From DATEEG01 sp035525055 (GTDB taxonomy: Bacteria; Actinomycetota; Acidimicrobiia; Spongiisociales; ZC4RG35), in NCBI GenBank assembly GCA_035525055.1, contig DATLEZ010000152.1, positions 1 through 16,610 of the forward strand: a stretch of DNA of 16,610 nt, read 5' to 3'. Position numbers and translations under genes: made by a program. The notes beneath the pieces are model-generated. The model saw only the letters and a program-made list of their open reading frames with translations. It did not search any database and was not told the origin of the DNA. Shown piece after piece: positions 1 to 5,441 of this stretch. Within the stretch, counting starts at the first letter, position 1, and each line of letters begins with the position of its first letter.

Positions 1-570
1 TTGGGACTGTGTCGCGACCATGTCGAGAATCTCCTGTTCGGTGACGTCCTCCCGTCCCCGGCTCGGATCGCCCCCCATCAAGCGGACGACGACGTCGGCC
101 GAGACTGAGAGTATCCAGACGGCCGGGCGAGCCACTTTGGCCAGGAACGCAATTGGTCGAGCCGCCAAGATCCCCCAGCGCTCCGCTCTCTGCATCGCAA
201 TGCGCTTCGGGGCCAGTTCACCAAATACCAGGGTCACGAAGGCGAGCGCAATTGTCACGAGGATTATTGCCGCCGGTCGAGCGGCACCACCTAGGAAGCT
301 CAGGGGTTCTTCGAGGGGCTCGGCGAGAGCCACGGCAGCCGAAGCAGAAGCCAAGAAGCCTGCCAGGGTTATCCCAATCTGGATTGTCGCCAAGAACCGA
401 CTGGGGTCACGAGCTAGTCGCGCAAGGGTGGGTCCGGCACCACCCCTGGCCGACAACCGTTGAAGTTGTCCTTCCCGCAACGAGACCAACGCCAGTTCGG
501 TTCCGGCGAACCAGGCGTTGACCGCTATGAGAATTGCCAAGAGCCCCAGCTGGGGCCAAATTCCGTCCAC
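1..570 (-). CDS. CNNM/DUF21 'hemolysin-family' membrane protein, N-terminal part (runs off window)
   Basis: An open minus-strand frame runs 190 codons from a GTG start at 570 to the window edge without a stop. AAAGGAG lies 6 nt before the GTG. The protein begins with a hydrophobic helix (about residues 7-22). It then carries family-typical stretches: NAWFAGTELALVSL (18-31), RFLATIQIGITLAGFLASAS (58-77) and LVFGELAPKRIAMQR (114-128), with further membrane helices near 62-83, 99-117 and 138-157. These match the four-helix CNNM (DUF21) domain of CorC/YfjD-type proteins, which are linked to Mg2+/cation homeostasis. The tandem CBS and CorC_HlyC domains expected downstream would lie beyond position 1. 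'Hemolysin' is a historical name and no toxin activity should be inferred. The family call is firm; the transported ion is unknown. Confidence 0.88.
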   Translation of the reverse strand, partial: MDGIWPQLGLLAILIAVNAWFAGTELALVSLREGQLQRLSARGGAGPTLARLARDPSRFLATIQIGITLAGFLASASAAVALAEPLEEPLSFLGGAARPAAIILVTIALAFVTLVFGELAPKRIAMQRAERWGILAARPIAFLAKVARPAVWILSVSADVVVRLMGGDPSRGREDVTEQEILDMVATQSQ

Positions 571-631
571 GAAAGTCTCCTTTGGGAGAGTTGGAGATCA
601 GCGACCCGAGGCCGCGCGATAGAAACGTCGG

Positions 632-991
632 TTACCGGAAGGCCGGAGGCGCCCTGGTCGGGGCCGACTTGGGCCATGGCCTCGTTCGGAGCCGCCCACC
701 CTGGCGACGATGTCTTCGGGCGCCGTCTCGTCTGGCGGGCAGGAAGGACGGATACCAGAGCTTCCGTTTGGAAACCGTGCGTCGCCGCTGCTTATGCCGA
801 CTCCTCGGATCCGCAACCGCCTCGGTCGTTTCAACGTGGGTAGTTGCTTCGGTCTCACCGATCGTCGCAACCCCGACCATTGCGACGTAGGCCGGAACCA
901 GCAACACCGAAAGGGCGAAGATCGCGCAGGAGAGAAGTACCCGGGCGTTGAAGCGGTAGCGTCGACTACTGGGGTCGGCGGTGTCGTTCAT
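632..991 (-). CDS. Hypothetical small single-span membrane protein (weakly supported)
   Basis: A minus-strand frame from ATG 991 (or an in-frame GTG at 1024) reads to a TAA at 632, giving about 119 residues. The first 50 residues look protein-like: a basic N-terminus, one strong hydrophobic segment (residues about 18-43, with LLSCAIFALSVLLVPAYVAM), then an acidic, Thr-rich stretch. From about residue 58 the sequence becomes very Arg-rich and low in normal residues. This suggests either a non-coding tail or an old frameshift; another minus frame is open at 598-870. The Shine-Dalgarno is weak (GGAAC). It would lie 61 bp upstream of the CNNM gene in the same direction. I do not recognise the protein and cannot rule out that this stretch is non-coding. 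Confidence 0.3.
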   Translation of the reverse strand: MNDTADPSSRRYRFNARVLLSCAIFALSVLLVPAYVAMVGVATIGETEATTHVETTEAVADPRSRHKQRRRTVSKRKLWYPSFLPARRDGARRHRRQGGRLRTRPWPKSAPTRAPPAFR

Positions 992-1044
992 CAGTTCCGT
1001 TCCCACTGTATCCGGGGCAGTCACCTATTAGATATCGCCCTCGA

Positions 1045-1096
1045 CGTTTCCGCGCATCAAGCGCGGCGTGGCGGCCGCGATTGATGCGCGGAAACG
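1045..1096. repeat. Perfect 16-bp inverted repeat with 20-bp GC-rich loop
   Basis: The arm at 1045-1060 (CGTTTCCGCGCATCAA) is exactly complementary in reverse to 1081-1096. The 20-bp loop contains the palindrome GCGGCCGC. It sits between the divergent small ORF and the dioxygenase gene, ending 19 bp before the dioxygenase start at 1116. There is no T-tract, so it is not a classical terminator. It could be an operator or an RNA hairpin in the dioxygenase leader. Confidence 0.75.
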
Positions 1097-1115
1097 GCAC
1101 AATAGGACCATGACG

Positions 1116-1880
1116 ATGCCGGCGATTTATCTGGGTCATGGGGCTCCTCCGCTGCTCGATGATCAGAAATGGATGGGCGAGTTGGCCACCTGGGCGGGCG
1201 AACTATCCCGGCCGACCAGCATCCTGATCGTCTCCGCTCATTGGGAATCGGCCCCGTTAGGGATCGGCTCGACCCAATCTGCTGCTCCGCTGATCTACGA
1301 CTTCGGGGGTTTCGATCCGAAGTACTACCGGCTTCAGTATCCATCACCTGGCGCCCCCGACCTCGCCGAAAAGGTGGCGGCCCTCATGCCCGATCGGGAG
1401 CACGTGGCCTTCACCAATCGCGGCCTCGATCACGGCGCCTATGTCCCGTTGATGGCGATGTACCCCCAGGCCGACATTCCGGTCCTCCAGGTCTCGCTGC
1501 CGACTCTGGACCCAGACCGGTTGATCGACCTCGGGCGACGTCTGCGGCCGCTGCGCGAGGAGGGGGTGCTGATCATCGGCTCGGGGTTTCTGACCCACGG
1601 CCTTCCGTTTCTCCGCGACTTTCGGGTCGACGCCCCCCCGCCGGGCTGGTCGGCGGAGTTCGACGCCTGGGCCGCTGAGGCATTTGCTAAGGGTGACATA
1701 GACGGGCTGGCCAACTTCTGGCACAGCGCCCCCGGGATGCCTTACGCCCATCCGACGGTCGAACACTTCGCTCCGCTCTTTGTAACGCTGGGGGCTGCGA
1801 CGAATCCAGAGGCGGCGGCCCTGCAGACCATCACCGGGTACTTCCTGGGGCTCTCGAAGCGATCGATCCAGGTTGCCTGA
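1116..1880 (+). CDS. 4,5-DOPA-type extradiol ring-cleavage dioxygenase (LigB superfamily)
   Basis: This 254-residue protein matches the DODA/YgiD group of class III extradiol dioxygenases, whose E. coli member is about 262 residues. It has the N-terminal LGHGAPP motif (His8), SAHWES (His42), NRGLDHGAYVPL (His106), GSGFLTHGL (His161) and PTVEHFAPLF (His217). These histidines correspond to the metal-binding and active-site positions of the family. Such enzymes insert O2 into catechol-type rings, but many members have unknown substrates. I chose ATG 1116 because AGGA at 1104-1107 is 8 nt upstream; ATG 1110 is too close to it, and an upstream ATG at 1068 lies inside the 1045-1096 inverted repeat. 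It converges on the cupin/monooxygenase pair, so co-transcription is not possible, but a role in the same aromatic or heterocyclic pathway is conceivable. Confidence 0.88.
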   Translation: MPAIYLGHGAPPLLDDQKWMGELATWAGELSRPTSILIVSAHWESAPLGIGSTQSAAPLIYDFGGFDPKYYRLQYPSPGAPDLAEKVAALMPDREHVAFTNRGLDHGAYVPLMAMYPQADIPVLQVSLPTLDPDRLIDLGRRLRPLREEGVLIIGSGFLTHGLPFLRDFRVDAPPPGWSAEFDAWAAEAFAKGDIDGLANFWHSAPGMPYAHPTVEHFAPLFVTLGAATNPEAAALQTITGYFLGLSKRSIQVA

Positions 1881-1885
1881 AGCCC

Positions 1886-1999
1886 GTTCTACGTTTTACG
1901 TTCTACGTATTACGTCCGAACCCGCGGCTTGCCCTGATCCACGGTTCTTGACGTAGAACGTAAAACGCTAAACGTAAAACGTAAAACGTAAAACGCTCC
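1886..1999. repeat. Two opposed arrays of a 7-bp repeat (consensus ACGTARA) in a convergent junction
   Basis: From 1951 to 1999 the plus strand reads seven consecutive heptamers in strict 7-bp phase: ACGTAGA, ACGTAAA, ACGCTAA, then ACGTAAA three times, then ACGCTCC. From 1886 to 1915 the same heptamer runs on the minus strand (ACGTAAT, ACGTAGA, ACGTAAA, ACGTAGA). The arrays fill most of the 126-bp gap between the dioxygenase stop and the cupin stop. A related copy is at 12085-12113. Confidence 0.85.
1892..1967. terminator. Possible bidirectional terminator hairpin formed by the heptamer arrays
   Basis: Because the arrays are inverted, 1892-1908 pairs perfectly with 1951-1967 over 17 bp, with a 42-nt loop, at a junction of two convergent genes. 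Position and symmetry fit a shared terminator. The stem is only moderately GC-rich and has no canonical U-run, so function is inferred. Confidence 0.4.
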
Positions 2000-2006
2000 C
2001 CGACCC

Positions 2007-2369
2007 TCACAGCGCTTTCAAAGCGACCGTCACGAATCGCAAGGTCGTGTGGCCCACATTCTCGAGGTCGTGGATGAGCCGATTGTCGGCGGAATGCTCG
2101 AGGTACCTGGTCTCACTAAGCGTGTAGTCCCGGATGACGAAGGTGCCGTCGTTGAAACGCTGGAGACCGCGGCCTGGGTCGACCACCGTCCAGAAGTACG
2201 TCTGGTCGTGGACGTGGAAGGCTCCGCGCTGGCCTGGCTCGAGGCGGACCTCCCAGACCTGGATGGCCTCGTTTTCGAAAACGATTCTGGTTCCCAACTC
2301 GCGGTTGTCGGAGGCGACAGCCAACTCTTCAGCGAAGTCGTCGGGCGAGAAGGTTCCGCGCTCTTCCAT
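2007..2369 (-). CDS. Small single-domain cupin protein
   Basis: This 120-residue protein has a conserved beta-barrel pattern: VRLEPGQRGAFHVHDQTYFWTV (residues 41-62) supplies the HxH of cupin motif 1 (His52, His54). The glutamate usually found a few residues later is replaced by Tyr/Phe (Y58, F59), and His107 in LENVGHTTLRF could belong to motif 2. Metal binding is therefore possible but not assured. The start at 2369 has AAAGG about 10 nt upstream and is 3 bp beyond the monooxygenase stop at 2373, so the two are almost certainly translated from one mRNA. Small cupins beside FAD hydroxylases often act on ring-cleavage or sugar-type intermediates, or serve as accessory proteins; the substrate here is unknown. 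Confidence 0.78.
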   Translation of the reverse strand: MEERGTFSPDDFAEELAVASDNRELGTRIVFENEAIQVWEVRLEPGQRGAFHVHDQTYFWTVVDPGRGLQRFNDGTFVIRDYTLSETRYLEHSADNRLIHDLENVGHTTLRFVTVALKAL

Positions 2370-2372
2370 TCG

Positions 2373-3620
2373 TTACAGCCTTTCACTGGACGTCGGGTAG
2401 CAACTATCACCGGGGTGGTCGAGGCCGAAAAGGGTGTACGGGTCACCTCCGCCGAAGGTGCCGTCGACTTGAGCGATGGTTCCAAGGCGGCGAGCACGAT
2501 CGGTCAGTCGTCTTCCCCGCTCCAGCGCTCCCGGCTCCCACGACCGCAGCGCCGCGGGGACATCGCCCACGGCGCTCTTAAGCGATTCCGAAAGGCTCCA
2601 GGCGTCGGCAGCGGCCTTGGCGGTGCCGGCGGCGGCATGGGGGCGAGCGGCGAATGCAGCATCTCCGATGAGGCACACCCGTCCGAACGCCATCCGGGGG
2701 ACCTCAACGTCGACGACCGTCTGGATGAAGGGGTGCTCGGTCATCAGGACCATCCTGGCGAGGTCATCGGGAAGGGCTGCCTTGGCTTCGCTCTTCAGAT
2801 CATCGACATGCCGGCTCTGCAGCCTTCCGGGCGCCACCGACATGTTCCGCCGGACTCCACCGGCGTCGGTCAGCACATCATCGAGGAGCGGCCCCTCCTC
2901 GAGGTTTCGATACCAGACGTAGTTGAGGACTCTCTCCAGGCTGATGCCGCGATGGTTCGGTATCGGGTAGGCAAGGATGTGGGACAGAGGCGGCGTCGAA
3001 TAGGTAATCGCCTCATAGAGGCGGTCGAATACCCTTCGGTCTAGATCAGATTCCCTGACGACCCCTCGCCACCCCAGGTATCCGGCATAAGTGGCTTCTA
3101 CACCGGGCAGCAAACGTCGACGCGACGAAGAGGTGATGCCATCGGCGCAGACCACCAGATCCGCCGACATCGAGAATCCGTCGACGGTCACCACCCGGAC
3201 CCGATCACCGGCGGTCTCAATCGCGAAAACCTCGTTGCCCAAGCGGTAGCGGTCGGGCGGCAGATTGTCGAGGAGATTGGTGAAGAGGGTGGTCCACGCC
3301 GTAAAGCGATAGCGACAAGGTTCTTCGTGAGTTACGGTCCCGGTCCGATCAACGAAGCGAAACCATTGAGCTCCCTCGCTGATCGCCTCCACGGTTAGAC
3401 CTGCTCTCTCGATCAGATAGCGGGCAGTCGCGCCATGGAGGACGATGCCTGCGCCGCGGCCCTCCAGGGCGGTCTCCGATCTCTCGAGCACGGTTACCTC
3501 AAACCCGACATCCTGGAGCAACAACGCGGCGGTCAGACCTCCGATTGAGCCACCCACGACGATCGCTGAAGGCTCGCCCGAAATCGATGGACGACGGCCG
3601 TCTTCATCGGAAGCGTTCAT
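2373..3620 (-). CDS. FAD-dependent aromatic monooxygenase, 2,6-dihydroxypyridine hydroxylase-like
   Basis: This 415-residue group A flavoprotein hydroxylase has GGSIGGLTAALLL (residues 23-35, FAD-binding Rossmann loop), the DG motif VVCADGITS (156-164) and the GD motif LIGDAAFAARPHAAAG (318-332). Overall, GIVLHGATARYLIERAGL, ATYAGYLGWRGVV and the RPHAAAGTAKA region resemble 2,6-dihydroxypyridine 3-monooxygenase (DHPH) of nicotine degradation more than typical phenol hydroxylases. The family uses NAD(P)H and O2 to hydroxylate an activated ring. The substrate here is unknown, but an N-heterocycle fits. It is the first gene of an operon with the cupin and diverges from the GntR gene. No clear Shine-Dalgarno precedes ATG 3620, so translation may be leaderless or weak. 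A tandem 14-bp repeat lies 12 bp upstream and is a likely control site. Confidence 0.88.
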   Translation of the reverse strand: MNASDEDGRRPSISGEPSAIVVGGSIGGLTAALLLQDVGFEVTVLERSETALEGRGAGIVLHGATARYLIERAGLTVEAISEGAQWFRFVDRTGTVTHEEPCRYRFTAWTTLFTNLLDNLPPDRYRLGNEVFAIETAGDRVRVVTVDGFSMSADLVVCADGITSSSRRRLLPGVEATYAGYLGWRGVVRESDLDRRVFDRLYEAITYSTPPLSHILAYPIPNHRGISLERVLNYVWYRNLEEGPLLDDVLTDAGGVRRNMSVAPGRLQSRHVDDLKSEAKAALPDDLARMVLMTEHPFIQTVVDVEVPRMAFGRVCLIGDAAFAARPHAAAGTAKAAADAWSLSESLKSAVGDVPAALRSWEPGALERGRRLTDRARRLGTIAQVDGTFGGGDPYTLFGLDHPGDSCYPTSSERL

Positions 3621-3632
3621 GACATCGGGTAG

Positions 3633-3660
3633 TTCAGATCTGGCACTTCAGATCTGGCAC
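3633..3660. promoter_or_regulatory. Tandem 14-bp direct repeat upstream of the monooxygenase (candidate operator)
   Basis: TTCAGATCTGGCAC occurs twice, back to back (3633-3646 and 3647-3660), followed by a shortened third copy (TTCAGGCA, 3661-3668). Each full copy contains the palindrome CAGATCTG. The repeats end 12 bp from the monooxygenase start, where a promoter is expected, in the divergent region shared with the GntR gene. They may be binding sites for that regulator; this is inferred from position. Confidence 0.5.
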
Positions 3661-3707
3661 TTCAGGCAAAAAATACGAACCGGCCCCAACGAAAGCCCCA
3701 GGATCAG

Positions 3708-3741
3708 TTGACACGGGACGTTCACGACTTGTATACGTACA
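3708..3741 (+). promoter_or_regulatory. Promoter of the GntR gene with overlapping TGTA-N4-TACA operator-like site
   Basis: A perfect -35 TTGACA (3708-3713) is followed after 18 nt by TATACG (3732-3737) as the -10. This would start transcription around 3744, about 50 nt ahead of the GntR start codon. The -10 sits inside TGTATACGTACA (3730-3741), a TGTA-N4-TACA symmetrical site of the size bound by GntR dimers, so autoregulation is plausible. Confidence 0.6.
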
Positions 3742-3793
3742 TTCTACATGGTGCAGCATTTGCTGGGATCCACGTCGCAGGCGGGGCAAGCCT

Positions 3794-4483
3794 ATGACGT
3801 CGGCTGAAGAAGCGCTTGACGAGCTTCGTAGAAGGATTCTGTCCGGATCGATGGCGGCCGGAACCAAGCTCCACCAGGAGCAGCTCGCATCCTCGTTGGG
3901 GATGAGTCGTATACCGATCCGCGACGCGATACGAACTCTTGTCGCCGAGGGCCTGGTCCTGCAGTTCCCGAGGCGAACCGCAGTGGTGGCACCGATCTCG
4001 GCAGACGACTTGACCGAGTTATACGAGATCCGCATCGCCATCGAGCCTGAGGCGTCGGCCCTGGCCGTCCCGAACGTGCGACCCAGCGATCTCATGTTGA
4101 TGCGAAATTTGCTCCAGGTCATGGATGCAACCCAGGAGCATGCGGTCTGGCTGGACACCAATGACGAGTTTCATGGGGCGCTATATCGGCGGTCGGGCCG
4201 ACCTCGCATGGTGGCACTGCTGGACCAGGCCCGGGCCCAGACCCGTCGCTACACGGCGGTGCGGCTCGACAGCGGCCAACCAGATCTGCACGCCGAACAT
4301 CTGCTGATTCTCGCCGCGGTGGAAAGACGCGACCCGGCGGCGGTCAGGGCGCTGGTCCAGGCCCACTTGATCAGTGCGTACTCGATCCTGCGGCATCAGG
4401 TCGAGTCGCTCGATCAGTCGGCCAACCTGAGCTCGGATTTCTACCCTAATCGCGTTGAAGGAGGTCTCTCAGCCACGGTTTGA
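3794..4483 (+). CDS. GntR-family transcriptional regulator, FCD (FadR-type) subfamily
   Basis: The 229-residue protein has an N-terminal winged helix-turn-helix (about residues 4-67). It includes LHQEQLASSLGMSRIPIRDAI across the break at residues 26-46, the hallmark of GntR recognition helices, and EGLVLQFPRRTAVVAP as the wing. The C-terminal FCD domain (about 72-200) keeps the metal/ligand residues Asp124, His127 (DEFHGALY), His169 (AEHLLIL) and His191 (QAHL). FCD regulators usually sense small organic acids or sugars and often repress a neighbouring catabolic operon. It lies between the divergent monooxygenase operon and the downstream transporter operon and may control both. The ATG at 3794 has only a poor GGGG-type ribosome binding site, which suggests low expression. 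Confidence 0.9.
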   Translation: MTSAEEALDELRRRILSGSMAAGTKLHQEQLASSLGMSRIPIRDAIRTLVAEGLVLQFPRRTAVVAPISADDLTELYEIRIAIEPEASALAVPNVRPSDLMLMRNLLQVMDATQEHAVWLDTNDEFHGALYRRSGRPRMVALLDQARAQTRRYTAVRLDSGQPDLHAEHLLILAAVERRDPAAVRALVQAHLISAYSILRHQVESLDQSANLSSDFYPNRVEGGLSATV

Positions 4484-4490
4484 GAGGGAT

Positions 4491-4600
4491 GGCGGCAGGG
4501 CACCGGCCCCCCGCCTGAGGAGAAGGCGGTAGGGCACCGGCCCCCCGCCATAGGAACGGCGCGGCAAAAGCCGCGTTCTGGAGCAAGGAGCCGCAAGGCT
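4491..4600 (+). promoter_or_regulatory. Hairpin-rich leader with a duplicated 25-bp stem-loop, between gntR-like gene and ECF operon
   Basis: Two 25-bp copies (4491-4515 and 4525-4549; one mismatch, 34 bp apart) each fold as GGCGG...CCGCC with an inner GGG/CCC. They are followed by CGCGGC-AAAA-GCCGCG (4560-4575) and AGCC-GCAA-GGCT (4589-4600). There is no U-run after any stem. The series could terminate the GntR transcript, act as an attenuator or stabilise the operon mRNA. It does not match the TPP riboswitch pattern expected for a thiamin-type transporter. Confidence 0.5.
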
Positions 4601-4629
4601 TCGCCGACCTATCGGAGGAGGTTCTGCCA

Positions 4630-5274
4630 ATGACGGCGGCAGAGAGGTCAAGTTTCGGCGGTTATTACGACATCCGGGAGGACATCACCCTCAACACGAT
4701 GGACATCGTGGTGGCGGTACTCCTTGGTTCGATAGAAGCCGCTATCGAGATCGTGGGAGCCCTCGGATTTACCGAGCGTCTGGTCTGGGCGACCGGTCCG
4801 GCGGGCTTTGCGATCTATGCGTTCTACAACGGGATGACGTGGATCCTGTTCTACGCCGGCGCGTACCTGCGCAAGCGTTCTGGAGTGATCCTCCTGGCAG
4901 CCACCGTCACCTCGTTGGTCCGCTGGTTCTTCGGAGATCCCGACGGTCCGGTGTTGCTGTTCTACGGCATTTTCCCGGCCATCTTCGGAATGGTCGTGTT
5001 CTCCCTGATGCAATGGCGAGGAGGCAAGACGCTCTTTGCCATCTCGCTGGCAGTGACAGCGGCGATGAACCAGGTAGCCACCTTCGTAGGCCAAGGCGGT
5101 TTCCAGATCGCCGAGGGTGCCGGATGGGGAACGTTCTCCATCATCATCGGCTTCCTGGGCGGCTTGATCTGGGGTCCCCTTTCCTGGTTCCTCGGACGGG
5201 GTCTGGAGAAGGCAGGTGTGCCTGCCGTCGACCAACCTCCGTCGTGGGGAGTTACCAAGAGCGCAATGGCCTGA
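4630..5274 (+). CDS. YkoE-like ECF transporter S-component (substrate-binding membrane subunit)
   Basis: This 214-residue hydrophobic protein has about six membrane segments (near residues 25-46, 56-80, 86-100, 107-127, 134-152 and 168-190). The central stretch with GPAGFAIYAFYNGM (56-69), then YLRKRSGVILLA (79-90) and FFGDPDGPVLL (100-110), follows the YkoE pattern of an Arg/Lys-x-Gly loop followed by a Gly-x-Pro-x-Gly-Pro loop. YkoE proteins are the S subunits of YkoEDC systems linked to import of thiamin or its hydroxymethylpyrimidine precursor. Here the substrate may differ, since no thiamin-synthesis gene or recognisable TPP riboswitch is nearby. A strong GGAGGAGG lies 8-9 nt before ATG 4630. 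The ATPase and T-component genes follow in the order S, A-A, T, as in B. subtilis ykoEDC. Confidence 0.82.
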   Translation: MTAAERSSFGGYYDIREDITLNTMDIVVAVLLGSIEAAIEIVGALGFTERLVWATGPAGFAIYAFYNGMTWILFYAGAYLRKRSGVILLAATVTSLVRWFFGDPDGPVLLFYGIFPAIFGMVVFSLMQWRGGKTLFAISLAVTAAMNQVATFVGQGGFQIAEGAGWGTFSIIIGFLGGLIWGPLSWFLGRGLEKAGVPAVDQPPSWGVTKSAMA

Positions 5275-5326
5275 CCAGCGTCGGATGCCCCGGGTGACCG
5301 GGATAATCCGGCGACTGTTGAGCCAG

Positions 5327-5363
5327 GAGTGTGAGCGCCGGGATTGGCCCGGCGCTCACACTC
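5327..5363 (+). terminator. Perfect 16-bp stem-loop between S-component and ATPase genes (attenuator or mRNA-stability hairpin)
   Basis: 5327-5342 (GAGTGTGAGCGCCGGG) pairs perfectly with 5348-5363 around a 5-nt loop (ATTGG). The stem is very GC-rich but lacks a U-tract. It is in the only long gap (167 bp) within the otherwise tightly packed operon. It may partly terminate transcription or protect the upstream S-component mRNA, giving a different S:A:T ratio. Confidence 0.6.
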
Positions 5364-5441
5364 GAAGTTCTCTCCCGTTGACGGCCGAGGCCTTTGACTT
5401 CGGAGAGCCCCAAGTGATGTGAAGAGCGTCCAAGGAGATTG

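Noticed and set aside
20..521. Plus-strand open frames in the first 520 bases
   Set aside because: They are antisense to the CNNM-domain gene, which has a clear start, ribosome binding site and family motifs.
1951..1999. CRISPR or replication-origin iteron array from the heptamers
   Set aside because: The 7-bp repeats have no spacers, and there is no replication initiator gene or DnaA-box cluster; the position is a convergent gene end.
2049..3044. 331-codon plus-strand open frame
   Set aside because: It is antisense to the monooxygenase and cupin genes, whose motifs are clear; its translation shows no recognisable domain.
4484..4629. TPP (thiamin) riboswitch upstream of the YkoE-like gene
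   Set aside because: The CTGAGA and the later ACCTGA...GATAATGCCAGCG-type conserved blocks are absent; only simple hairpins are present.
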